DNA of 24,213 nt. Source: Symsagittifera roscoffensis. Taxonomy: Eukaryota; Xenacoelomorpha; Acoela; Convolutidae. The notes beneath the pieces are model-generated. The model was not told the origin of the DNA. It saw only the letters and a list, made by a program, of their open reading frames with translations, and ran no database searches. The stretch's first letter is position 1. Each line of letters starts with the position of its first letter. Below, one piece after another: positions 1 to 9,872 of this stretch. The stretch is taken from assembly GCF_963678635.1 (NCBI RefSeq), contig NW_026970696.1:1-24213 (forward strand), given 5' to 3'. The translations under genes and the position numbers were made by a program.

Positions 1-1890
1 AATTTTTTTTTCGAAAATCATCTCACTTTTCATTTTGGCTCGGTTTTTTGCCCTTTTCAATAGCTTTTTTTATGGTTAAATGGGAAAACTAAAGCGCGAT
101 ATAATTTGTTTCTTTAGCAATCAAGCGGCAAAGTAACCCCAATCTGAAAACTTTCCAAGCTGAATTGAGTACCATGCAATTTAAGCATATTAATAAAATA
201 GTAGAGAAAAAAGAAAATATGTTTGCTCTTTTCAGAATATGGGATTTCTTTTTTTTAATTCGAAATTTGTTTCATGGACGTTACAGGTAAGCCAAAATTT
301 TGAGAGCATCAACGAAATACAAGCAGTTTTGTTTTTCTTATTACTCCTACAAAACATGGTTTATAAAAGTCACAAATTTAAAATTTTTAATAGAATCCTG
401 GCCTCCCGTAAAGTGAAATAGGTTCAGGTACACTTTAGTATAGGAATCTGAACAGCGAAAGAATTTAGAAAGCCGCAAACCACTCAACGCAAAAACAAGT
501 TTTAATTACAAAACTGATTCAATCCAGAAAAAAGTTTTATACAAGTTGAAAAATTTATATACATTCAAAAAACTTTTTATAATAACAAAAACCAAAATCA
601 AAACAAAACCTAGCCTTTAACCATCATATATTTATTGTTCAAACCGAAATTTTGAATTCATTTCGCAAAAAAGTTATGGTTTCAATCTTTTTTCTAAAAA
701 CTTCAAAAATTCCAAAACTGTTTTCATCCAAATTCTTTAGAGTAAATTGAGAAGTGTATAACATGATGTCAGTAAAAAAGTAACATAAAACCAATCCGAC
801 AAAAAAGAAAGTCCGGCTCGGTGTGATTTTCCAAAATAGTTTTTTCCCATAATTATCGTTCTGACAACATATAATTGCGTGTGAAATTATGAAAAAATCA
901 AAAAAAAACAGCTTACCAAAAAATTAAATCAGACTAATTAAACAGTGCTCACAGTATCAATTGAGAGTGAACCTATGTGACATATGACTTTTTACATCTG
1001 CTGAAAACATATAATTATAAAATCCGGAACAAGCAGAAAAGCTTGAATTTTAGCTTAACAAAGCTTTCGCGAAAGTCCAGCCTAAAACTAAACCGCAAAA
1101 ATGGGTCTTTTTGAGTTGTTTTAGTTAATCGAAAGTTCGCCCCTGAAAAATTATTGAAAAAAAGTTAACCAAGAAGAGATCCTCACACAGTTCAACAGAA
1201 TCCTAGGAGGATAAAAGTTTCTAAAAAACTGCAAAAATCGTCTGAAGTTTGTATTTAACCAAAGACTTTGAGTTTTTTATAACAAAAGTTTTTCAGCCAT
1301 CAAGCAAAAACTTGTTTTTATACAGATTTTTAGAGATTTTATTTTTTTAGAACTTTGGTGAGCTATGTGAGGGACTCTTTTTGACTTCATTTTCAGTTCA
1401 ATAAATTTGTTGTTTAGAGGTATAGTTTTGGGCACGATTACCGCACAACAAATTGCAACATGAAAACTCTGCTAACATTTATGCAGATTTTTTTCTGACT
1501 AAACTCAAACCAATTTGAGAAAATTAAATTGTGTTTTAAATTTCAAGTTTATTCGTTTTGTCCGGATGATTTAAATCAGCACTGCACTTGAAAAAAGTCA
1601 GCACAGCACTGCATCTGAACAAAAATAAAACATTTTCTTACAAATTGAAAACTAAGCTCCAGATCTTGATCAAACATGCTTAAAAAAATAGAGGCACTTA
1701 GGGTCTTTTCGGTTGTACCTCCCTCCCAAATAGACCTATGCAGCTAAATTTTTAAATTATAAAAACGAAGCAAAGTAAACGCAGTTTTTAAACTCTGCTA
1801 CTAATTATTGTTTCCAGAGCATCAAATTCAAACAGTTTATATTCGAACTGTTAAAAACAATTACATGTCAACATATTTGGACGCATTTTC
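1..1890. other. AT-rich non-coding stretch
   Basis: No gene, RNA or complete element is recognisable here. The sequence is AT-rich with many short A and T homopolymers, and the longest open frame is about 60 codons, which is expected by chance. One short stretch at 815-826 is the inverse complement of 12 bases at 2351-2362, so the left part of the window probably holds remnants of the same old repeat families found further right. Confidence 0.5.
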
Positions 1891-1966
1891 GCAAAACGTT
1901 ATGAAGAGAAAACAAGACTGCTCGTATATCAGGGCAAAGCCCTGAAAGTTCCAACTGTCCCTTAAC
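1891..1966 (+). repeat. Dispersed repeat R1, copy 1, with a hairpin
   Basis: This stretch of about 75 bp recurs at 3446-3522 in the same orientation with scattered mismatches and small indels. The best conserved core is ACAAGACTGCTCGTAT followed by a GC-containing hairpin. Here the hairpin is TCAGGGC-AAA-GCCCTGA at 1929-1945, a perfect 7-bp stem with a 3-base loop. The conserved stem suggests either the end of a mobile element or a structured transcript, but no element ends are clear. Confidence 0.7.
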
Positions 1967-2337
1967 TTATATCGAATTGTTTTTGGGAAAAGAAAATATT
2001 GAAAACCTATACATTTTGGACAATGTGCAAAATTTTGAGTCGTACCAAATTAATACGAACAATTAGCTATCCTCAATTCAATTAGGAAGGATTTTGTTAG
2101 GCGAGATAATTCGCCACGCATAAATAATTCGCGTTACGATGTCAACATTATGAATAAACTCTTCAAAGCGCGCATAATTTAGTCCAGAACATGACAAAAT
2201 TTGCACAATTTTCAAACTCCCAGAACCTTACAAAAAGGTGAAACATCTCTTTTACACTTGAACTTGGGAAATCGATATGTTTAATGGAGTATAAAAAACT
2301 TAATTAGAAAAAAAATTATTTCGATTGGTGAAAATTG

Positions 2338-2400
2338 ACTAATAAAAAAGATCACACCGAGCATAAATATTCCGTTTTCTTCAAAAGACGGAACAAAAAG
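2338..2400 (+). repeat. Dispersed repeat R2, copy 1
   Basis: Matches 3906-3970 in direct orientation around the shared core AAATATTCCGTT and the following CGGAACAAAAA. An inverted match of 12 bases (ATCACACCGAGC here at 2351-2362) lies at 815-826. Too diverged to define element ends. Confidence 0.55.
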
Positions 2401-3445
2401 AACAAATACGAGGAGTCAACAAACTTCAGGATAATGTTGATGCAAATGCTTCAATTGAGCCTGTTGTATATCAAAACAAACCATTTTTTCCAGAAAATTG
2501 AACCGATTGTAGCCATGTTGTTTTCAGTTTTCATCGCTCAGTCGGATAAAACCTAAAAGAACCGGCAATTGTTTGCGAGAACACACATGATAAACATACT
2601 TAACCTTTTTGCTTAATTTGCATATTTATAGTCATAATTCATATATAGAGGTTGAAAGGATCGCTTCTTTTCCTCAGCAATCTGACCCCTTCGCTACCCA
2701 AAGGCGCCAGATCATCTAGCTTTTAAGGAGCGCGCACCCAAAAAAAACGCATTTTTTGGCCAACATTTTCCTAAGGGACCTAGAATTATCATTTTGATCT
2801 GTTTTTTGAAAATTTGCTGGCGTATAATTTTATGGTGGTTTACGAAGGCTCGAAAAGTCCTTTTTTATAATCTAAAAAGAAACAACGTTTTTAAAAATCC
2901 ACCCTCCCTTCTGAAGAAAAGCTTATTCGCTCATTCTGTACGGTTTAAATCACAATTGCATAAAAACATAAAACTCAAAACCGATATTACTGGCATTACT
3001 AATTTCATCAACTATACTTCAATTAATGGTTTCAGTTTGAATTTGGAAACTATATTTGCAAAAAAACTGCACAAACTTTTAGTTTTTTAGAAATCCTTAG
3101 AACTTAGAGTGCACTCTAAAAAAACAAAAAATATCATGGCAAAAAATAGCAAATTCACAGTAACAGTTTTTAATCTCAATCGAAAAAGACAAGTCATGTG
3201 GTTTCACGCAACCAATTAAGTTTATAACATGCAGGGATTTAATTATAGCAGCAGGGATTTAATTAAATACCAAGAGCTACAGATAAGGTTAAACGACTTC
3301 TTGCAAATTGTATTGCCTTGGTTGAGGTTGCGACCATGATTTGAAATCAGCAGAAAACAATCAGCAAAAAGTAGGTTATAATTTTGCTCAAAAGCCGATC
3401 TTATTATCAAAAGTGACGCCTGATCCCGCAACCTGCAAAATTAGT
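2401..3445. other. AT-rich non-coding stretch
   Basis: No gene is recognised. A less AT-rich patch at about 2660-2735, rich in CC/GCGC, may be an element end but has no partner in the window. The open frame at 2794-3090 (98 codons) is dominated by K, N, F and L, as expected for random AT-rich sequence, and shows no domain. Confidence 0.45.
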
Positions 3446-3522
3446 TCAAAACGTTCATGATAAAAAGTAACAAGACTGCTCGTATCAGGGCAAAACCCTG
3501 AATGTTCCGACTGCCTTTTAAG
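3446..3522 (+). repeat. Dispersed repeat R1, copy 2, with a hairpin
   Basis: Second copy of the repeat at 1891-1966. The hairpin is kept with a slightly different loop: TCAGGG-CAAAA-CCCTGA at 3485-3501, a 6-bp stem. Similarity also extends upstream of the core (CAAAACGTT followed by an ATGA) and downstream (GTTCC then ACTG), so the unit is longer than the hairpin. Confidence 0.7.
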
Positions 3523-3699
3523 TAATAGCATGAAAAAAATAAATGTAAATAAAATAAAATGAAAAATTATTAGAAATTGAGATGTAAAGTACGAAGTGAT
3601 AAATTTCGCTCCTAGTAACACATCAATTGCGGCAAATAAGCTTCCTTCAATTTTTGAGCTTCCTTTTTGAACGATTTCCAAAACGGATTAAATTTCCGC

Positions 3700-3757
3700 T
3701 TACGCGTTAATAGCGCGAAAGATATCGCGCGTTAATTGTCCCAAATTGGCTATGATG
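3700..3757 (+). repeat. Dispersed repeat R3, copy 1
   Basis: A CG-containing segment (TTACGCGTTAATAG, then ATATCGCGCG, then ATTGTC) that recurs at 8222-8281. Weaker similarity continues downstream in both places (ATATCTTTTCAAAATTAAGCTCA near 3810 and a related stretch near 8508), so the repeat may be a few hundred bases long with indels. Confidence 0.55.
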
Positions 3758-3905
3758 CCAATAATTAAACCCCCATAAATTTACAAAAAAAAAGATCACA
3801 GATGAAATATCTTTTCAAAATTAAGCTCAGGACAACAATACCTTTTGAATGATATTTTTAAAAATCCATCAAAAATGGCTAGTTAAAAAATCGAAATTTG
3901 TCTGA

Positions 3906-3970
3906 TGAAAAAAAAAAGCCAACCCGAGTACAAATATTCCGTTACTTTTGCTAGGAAAGTCGGAACAAAA
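3906..3970 (+). repeat. Dispersed repeat R2, copy 2
   Basis: Direct counterpart of 2338-2400, sharing CCGAG, AAATATTCCGTT and CGGAACAAAAA in the same order and spacing with small indels. It lies shortly downstream of repeat R3 copy 1, so R2 and R3 may be parts of one larger decayed element. Confidence 0.55.
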
Positions 3971-4959
3971 AACCCAGTGAGTGATTTAAAATTTAAGTTA
4001 TAATTGCACCAAAATTATTTTTATATTTTGTAAACGTCAAATTTTTAAGCTGTAAAATTATCATCGATGGATTTTGTGTTTCATTCTCTCAAAAAATTTA
4101 ACAAGCTATGAGACTTTTTACTTATTCCACCCAAATCCGCAATTGCAATGAAATGAAAACATTTAAAAAATGCTTTAATCTGGTTGTTTAAAAATGAACT
4201 CGTCCACCAAATAGAGTGACAGTCTTTGCAAAGACTGCCATTTCTACTAAAGCCGCCCACTTCGAAGGCTCTGCTAAAAGTCGTTGCCAGAATATGTTGA
4301 TTCTTAGGGGTTTTTTGTTAAAACCGGAGGTTATGATCTATATATAAATACAACTGTTTCAAAAAAAGTTAATTCTAGTTCTGCGCTTTTGTCTTGATAG
4401 ACACAATGTCAATTGACCAACATAAATAACATACATTTGTATAATTATATAATCATATGTATCACATATGTAAATAATTTGCCATGAGAACGGCTTCTAA
4501 AAAAGTCTAATTGTTATAGTGACTTCCACCTAGAAAAATTTGGTGGAACTGACAAGCAAAAACTTGTAGCATAAATTTTTTCCGCATATAAAAACTTAGA
4601 GCCACGCTAAGTCTTATCCAGTAATGTTTTTAAGGTCACAAGAGCAAAAAAACTCAAACAAAACATAGAGTTGTTGCAGAATCCATAACAAAACCTCTTC
4701 CAAAGGGCTGCGAAAACCACTTGAAAGTCTCAAATCACAATGTTTGGCATCATGATGGGTGCTTTAAGAGAAATCGGGACTTGTCTTGGCTGACCAAACA
4801 AAAGATTAAGGAAACCTCGAAAATGTTTGCGGTTACTAGCGATAGTCGTTATCCCCCTCAAATTTCATCATAGAGTATGATAGCAGAAAAATAATCAGAG
4901 CAATGTGGGTAGAAAAAAAAACATAGAAAGCACAAGATTATAACTGCACCTTTTTTGCT
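3971..4959. other. AT-rich non-coding stretch with a short perfect palindrome
   Basis: No gene is recognised. At 4220-4237 there is an 18-bp perfect palindrome, CAGTCTTTGCAAAGACTG, with no spacer. The region just before 4960 may hold further decayed 5' parts of the LINE that follows, but I could not align any of it to endonuclease or upstream RT motifs. Confidence 0.45.
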
Positions 4960-5322
4960 ATCAATTTCAATTTATTGTACTATAAAGTTTTAAAAAACTT
5001 CATAAGCAATGAGCAACACGGATTCGCCAAAAGTTGGAGCCCAGTTACTCAACTATTATCTTATCTTGATGCGTTTCATGACAATTTTGTTTCCAACATA
5101 CCTTGTGTTTCTATGTCTTTCGATGTGAAAATTTTTTTGACTCAATGCCTCATCATATCTTGCCAAACATAACTTCAAATTCAAAACCTCGGTTTTAACA
5201 AAAAAAGTTATTTGCTGATTATTGATATGACAGGATTGTAAGCTTAAAATTAAATCAATCTTTTTGATTCCCTTAATGTGACTTCAGCCTTCCCACAAGG
5301 CAGTGTTTGGATTCTTTTTTCA
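4960..5322 (+). pseudogene. Non-LTR retrotransposon (LINE) reverse transcriptase fragment, 5' part
   Basis: Decayed reverse transcriptase of a CR1/Jockey-like LINE, which would copy its RNA into DNA at a nicked target. The frame starting near 4972 reads KVLKNFISNEQHGF, then a serine/threonine-rich stretch and QLLSYLDAFHDN, the arrangement typical of RT domain blocks 2 to 3 of this group. The next block, normally an aspartate followed by KAFD and VPHH, is present but frameshifted: FDSMPHHIL is read in another frame near 5130-5160. The SGVPQGS block is recognisable as SAFPQGS near 5283-5310. Several stops and shifts make it non-functional. The reading frame is cut at the SINE inserted immediately after, and continues beyond it. 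Confidence 0.8.
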
Positions 5323-5663
5323 AATATAATAATAATAATTGTAGTTCCTGCGAATCGCAGTGGATCTATCAGTAGGCCTTTAACAGTCCTGTCGAGGATA
5401 GTCCATTTGTATTATCTCCCCACATTCCAGACTGTGTTATTTTGTTGAGCGAAGCTCTTTTTTGCGACTCAAGGCCGTTTTTGTGCGTCTAGAACTTTCA
5501 CGTGGTACCACTTTTGCAGCCAAATTTGGTCAGGTTGTGGTAGACCTGAAGCTAGAGGTCAAGTGAGAGCTCGTCCTCACACACTATCATTGCCATGGCA
5601 TGTGATCGATTACACGATCTGACGATTCTAAAGTGAACGCCTTACCACTATGCTAAGTGCCCC
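5323..5663 (-). mobile_element. tRNA-derived SINE with ATT-repeat tail
   Basis: On the minus strand the element begins GGGGCACTTAGCATAGTGG, which looks like a tRNA acceptor plus D-arm and fits the Pol III A box (TAGCATAGTGG at about 5655). A weaker B-box-like stretch (AATCGATCA) follows about 50 bases later. The body of about 240 bp is clearly less AT-rich than its surroundings. The 3' end carries a small hairpin, CTGCGA-T-TCGCAG, then a tail of ATT repeats, as in SINEs mobilised by LINEs. AATATA occurs at both edges (5323-5328 and 5664-5669) and may be the target duplication. The anticodon arm does not fold, so this is not a working tRNA gene. Confidence 0.72.
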
Positions 5664-5705
5664 AATATACTTTTAAATGATATTCTTGATCATTTTTCAT
5701 CACCA
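5664..5705 (+). pseudogene. Non-LTR retrotransposon RT fragment, continuation after the SINE
   Basis: Starting at the far edge of the SINE, the frame reads ILLNDILDHFSS, which fits the block that follows PQGS in LINE reverse transcriptases (normally LF..I..NDL). The frame joins the upstream segment without an extra shift if the SINE and one copy of its 6-bp target duplication are taken out. Downstream, the catalytic YADD block is not recognisable. An open frame at 6201-6434, ending in an R/K-rich stretch, may be the C-terminal part of the same LINE, but I could not confirm it. Confidence 0.65.
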
Positions 5706-5730
5706 AACTTTTTTCCGCAATAACATGAAA

Positions 5731-5897
5731 GTTTTATTCCGATTCTGGTTCAGTAGTTCAATTTTATTTTAAAAAATATTATCAGAGTGTGTGAGTGTTA
5801 ACGACTCAATTTTGCACTAATCAAAAACCAAAGTTTTACGTTTCCATGCAGTTACCAAGAGTTTTTCCACAATATCTTGTCACTTGAAACAGTTGAT
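5731..5897 (+). repeat. Dispersed repeat R4, copy 1
   Basis: About 165 bp that recurs at 7391-7555 in the same orientation at about 75-80% identity by eye. Shared blocks are GGTTCAGTAGTTCAA, CAGAGTGTG.GAGTGTTAACG, TTACCAAGAGTTT and CTTGAAACAGTTGAT. It lies just downstream of the LINE RT remnant and may be part of it or a separate inserted repeat. No coding motif was recognised in it. Confidence 0.75.
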
Positions 5898-5907
5898 TTC
5901 ACAAGAG

Positions 5908-6595
5908 ATCTAGTTGTTGCGGCAAAATTTTTGAATTAGATAGGAAGCAATGAAATGAAGTTGTCAAAAGTGTTTAGTGTCTTCAGTTTTATGGAAAAAA
6001 ATCTTCTATGAAGTATAGAGCAGTCCAGGAAAAACTTAGTGCATCTTTCATCAATTTTGTCCTTTTGTTATTATAGAATGCGACTTGGTGTCTTCCAAAA
6101 TCCTGTATGCAAAAAATGGAAAATTCTTAGCGAAGAGCTTTAAAAAGGGTCGGTGGTAAAAATTATTATTATGTTAAGTTCTTGATAATTTGAAAGCCTA
6201 ATGCTCCTTGTTCTCTGGTGTAACGAACTGATCTTTTGTTACTTAAAAAAATTAACAAAACTGTTCGGAAAAAACTGGAAACAAAAAGTAATCGACATCA
6301 AATCAGTCAGAGTTAGACGATTTCAGATAAAGCGCTCTAAAAAAAACAGATATGACGTAATTTCTTTGTACGCGCATCCAGAGCTGCAAAGAGATACCTT
6401 GTGTGACAAAAAAAGAATTTTGATAAGACTCTGAAAACATTCAAGGCTGTTCAGTTTTTTGTTTGTTGAATTGTATTAATTTGTTATAACCAATTCCGGT
6501 TTTTTTTTATGTGCCATTTCAATAATTATAAATTTTGAATTGATAGTTTTAAAATTAGTTGAATCCTCAATACTTTTAATAACTTGTATAGAAAT
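5908..6595. other. Stretch with no firm gene call
   Basis: AT-rich sequence. The frame at 6201-6434 (77 codons) ends in a basic stretch and could be a LINE C-terminal remnant, but no family motif is clear enough to call. Nothing else is visible. Confidence 0.4.
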
Positions 6596-6680
6596 ACTTC
6601 TGCTTCTGCTTCTTTTTCTTTTTCTTCTCCTTTGTTTTCGTCTTCTTCTTTTTCTTCTTATTTTTTTCTTCTTCCTCCAA
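6596..6680 (+). repeat. Pyrimidine-rich CTT microsatellite
   Basis: About 85 bases almost entirely of C and T, mainly CTT and TTTTTC units, starting with CTGCTT repeats and drifting into CTTCTT. This is a strongly strand-asymmetric polypyrimidine tract. No adjacent exon or splice site is recognisable, so it is best read as a simple repeat. Confidence 0.9.
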
Positions 6681-7111
6681 TCTCTGCTTTGAAGTTTCGG
6701 CCCCCAAAAAAAACTTTTTTTTGTGTCTGAAATCGCATCTAAAACAATTTACCTTTTGCTTATGCGGAACTCGTTTCAGGTTGTTTGTTTGAAATCAATT
6801 AAGGCATACATTTATTGTTATTCTGTTTTCTTGTTTTCTTCTTTATATTTTCCAAAAGCAGATGGCACTTTAATAGCAAAAAAACACTGTCTGAAATATT
6901 TAACAAGCCCTTAGCGTATAAAGTTGAAAACAAAGGGAAAAATTTTGCTTATTTTGACACTGATTTCTAATAACTACTAGTCAATTGTCCAACACGATAA
7001 TAATAAAAAAAATTTGTGATACACAAACACTTTTACTAAACACTGATTGAGCCCCATATTAGATATAAAACTAATAACTGGAGACAATTTCTCCTCGAAC
7101 ATTTCTTAGAC

Positions 7112-7382
7112 ATCGGTTTTTGTTTGACAATACCTTAGATGTTTATTCTAAACTGAACTTGTAAAAGTAGTGCTTACAAAAAATGTTCACACGTTTTTTG
7201 CAAAAAAAAAAATGTTCTTTGTGTCAAAAAAAATTATAAAAAAAAGTCGTATTTAAAACAAATTTGCTTATCCACGAAACTCATAGCCAAAAAAAGAGTT
7301 GTATGGAATTTTTCAGATATTTTATAGCCCGCCGTACGCTTTATAAGTATCAGAGAGTGGTGTATTTGGCTTCCGTTAGTCT
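7112..7382 (+). repeat. Direct repeat R5, copy 1
   Basis: About 270 bp repeated at 7561-7818. Shared blocks in order are TTTTTGTTTGACAA, CTGA.CTTGTA...GTAGTGCTT, GCTTATCCACGAAACTCATA, GAGTTGTAT and GCTTCC.TTA. Identity is about 75% by eye. No coding motif is seen. Confidence 0.75.
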
Positions 7383-7390
7383 GAAATTTT

Positions 7391-7555
7391 TTTTTTATTC
7401 CGATCCTGGTTCAGTAGTTCAAATTTATTTAAAAAAATACCAGAGTGTGCGAGTGTTAACGGCTCCATTTAACACTAACCAAAAATCAAAATTTTTTGTT
7501 TTCATACAATTACCAAGAGTTTACCCTGAATATCTTGTTACTTGAAACAGTTGAT
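7391..7555 (+). repeat. Dispersed repeat R4, copy 2
   Basis: Second copy of the repeat at 5731-5897. Here it sits between the two copies of repeat R5 rather than after LINE sequence. This shows that the R4 boundary near ATTCCGAT is a real edge of similarity and not just the limit of decay. Confidence 0.75.
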
Positions 7556-7560
7556 ATTTT

Positions 7561-7818
7561 TGACATCCGCTTTTGTTAGACAAACCCTTAAAAAATGATA
7601 TTATACTGAGCTTGTACGGGTAGTGCTTGCAAAAAAAGTTTCCACCATTTTTTTTTGAAAAATTGTTCATTGTATCAAAAAGATGTTAAAAAATGTCGTT
7701 ATTGAAAACAAATCTGCTTATCCACGAAACTCATAACAAAAAAATTAGGAGTTGTATAGGATTTTTTCCGCTCTTTTTAAATATCAGAGTGATACACTTA
7801 GCTTCCATTAACCTGTAA
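7561..7818 (+). repeat. Direct repeat R5, copy 2
   Basis: Second copy of 7112-7382, with GCTTATCCACGAAACTCATA preserved exactly. With R4 copy 2 between the R5 copies, the block 7112-7818 may come from a tandem array of a longer R5-R4 unit that has lost sequence. Confidence 0.75.
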
Positions 7819-8221
7819 TTAAAATAACTAGCTTGTCTAAATGGGTTTTGCATTTTTTGTGGCCTTGCTCAATCGGCCGCCCACAAAAGGCTTTAAAATC
7901 GTAGCATGCAATAGTTTTGCAAAATTGATTCAAATAACGTAAATTTTGGTTTGTTCTGATACCCTGGGACATAATTTTTGGATGGTTAATACGTCTGCTG
8001 GTGCATTCACACTCACAAATCACCCAAAATTTACGTAAAAAAGTGTGGAAATTAGCCATAAATTCCAGAAAATGTTTGAGTGTTACATAATTTTTTACAC
8101 ATTTCCAGCTGGTTTAAATGGTAGTTAGCTCTAATTAGCTCTTTGACTGGTTAACATACCACCCTAACTTACATGCTCTGTGCATTTTTTGCTGTTTTGA
8201 TCACAATCGTTAATTAACTTT

Positions 8222-8281
8222 TTACGCGTTTACAGTACGAAAAATATCTCGCGGTCATTGTCGCATATTTGCCAAAATGGC
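8222..8281 (+). repeat. Dispersed repeat R3, copy 2
   Basis: Direct counterpart of 3700-3757: TTACGCGTTTACAG, ATATCTCGCG, ATTGTC and ATTTGCC follow in the same order. The two copies are roughly 75% identical by eye, which points to an old repeat family. Confidence 0.55.
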
Positions 8282-8590
8282 ATTTTTCGAAGCCTCATAG
8301 TTTTTTAACATTACGAGGTCAAAAGGCGCACATTTTAGTGCGTGTAGGTCTCTAGAATCCAGAGACATGCGTTTAGACATGTTAAAATTTTGTCAGAAAG
8401 ATGAAAGAAAACGAAAGAACAAAAAGAGCGTTCTTGCTGCTGAATCCTCTTACAATTCACAAAATACACTGTTTGACCTCGTGAGGAAAAAAGGAACACA
8501 AGTAGAATATCTTTTGAAATTTTGGCTCAAGGTCAAAACCTCTCAGATGGCATGGAAAAACTAGGTTCAAAAGTGACCTGTTAAATTGAA

Positions 8591-9872
8591 ACTGGCTATG
8601 ACGGAAAAAAAACCTCATAGATTACAAAAATCAATCTCTAAAAATTGAAAAAAAAGTTCAATCCAATCTCAATTATTAAATCTTTTCTTTGAATTCTGCT
8701 TAAAAAAGCAACCGAGCGCAATACCCGTCATTTCATTTGGAAACTGAAACAAAACGTGGAGCGTTATAAAAAACTAGTATCAGAGTGCAATCAATTTTAG
8801 AAACTCATTTTATTTGATGCAAATGAAATGCAAAATCACAAAAGAAGCCCGAACAGATGCCTCAAATTACGATATTAATTAGATTTTAAAATAATCTTGC
8901 TGAAAAAATTAAATTAAGAAGGTCGGTTTGAAATAATTGCTGTACTTGGGGTGCTGAAAATTGCAATAATTGGATAAACATATTTTGATGGAAATAGAAC
9001 GATTGTGATCTGATCTAACCTCCAGTGAAAAGATATGGACGCGTGCTATGAACAGTATAATTTAACTAGAAAGCTAAAGAGACTGATAAAAAGGCTACTT
9101 AGTCAACCCCCCCCCCCCCCACTCCCACAAATCATGGCTTATGATAAAAAAAATGAAATTTTGTAAGCATTTCTTCATTTATCAAACGAGTAATGCTGAA
9201 ATTTTGCTTAGCTAGTGTACGTCCTACTCCCTTTCTATTCTAAATCAAAATTCAGATTTAGAGTTGGTTCTGATGGGAATTGGGTTGGTTCATGTGGGGG
9301 AAACAAAAGTCCGAAATTGATTAACATAAAAACAGATGCGCAGAAAACAAATTGAATTTGAACTACAAAAACAACCAACTTTAGCTTACAACGTAGAAAA
9401 CTTTATTTGTGCGTTGAATCTCAAAAGAGTGGAAAAAATTGGTTATAACAAAACTTCATTTTCTTGATCTATAAAAGAGAAAAAAAATTGATTATAACTG
9501 ACTGGCAATTAATTTTAAAGTGACCACTCGAATAATAAAAAATGAAAACAAGAAAATGTATCGACAGCATAATTTTAAAAGCATAATTCTGAAAAAAATA
9601 AAACGTAGACAACTGGATTTAAACCTACGCGGAAATAGCCTACAACCATTCGAGACAATCGCGGTAACCACTAGATGATTTTCTTGCCATTTACTTAGTG
9701 TAACGATAAATATTCAAATGGAAAAGTTGTGTAAACTTTGACCATCAAAATTTGAATGAATTGCACCATGATATTGCAAATTGAGTTAATATACAGTCTT
9801 GACTCTACGTTTTATATACCGTCTTAACTAAACGTTTAATATGCGCAATTTCAGCATTTTTCCATCAAAGAC
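8591..9872. other. AT-rich non-coding stretch with a C14 run
   Basis: No gene is recognised. At 9107-9120 there is an uninterrupted run of 14 C, followed by ACTCCCAC, unusual in sequence this AT-rich. The end of this stretch may hold the 5' untranslated part of the FLYWCH-MULE element, since TTTCAG near 9850 could be a splice acceptor just before the first recognisable codons. Confidence 0.45.

Noticed and set aside
2794-3090. 98-codon plus-strand frame as a gene
   Set aside because: Lysine-, asparagine-, phenylalanine- and leucine-rich composition expected from random AT-rich DNA, no ATG at the called start, no domain.
5590-5663. Functional tRNA gene at the SINE head
   Set aside because: The D-arm region fits but the anticodon arm does not pair and the sequence continues into a SINE body with a simple-repeat tail.
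7808-8059. Minus-strand 83-codon frame rich in Cys and His as a small zinc-finger gene
   Set aside because: Cysteines and histidines do not fall into any known spacing, there is no supporting context, and the length is within chance for this window.
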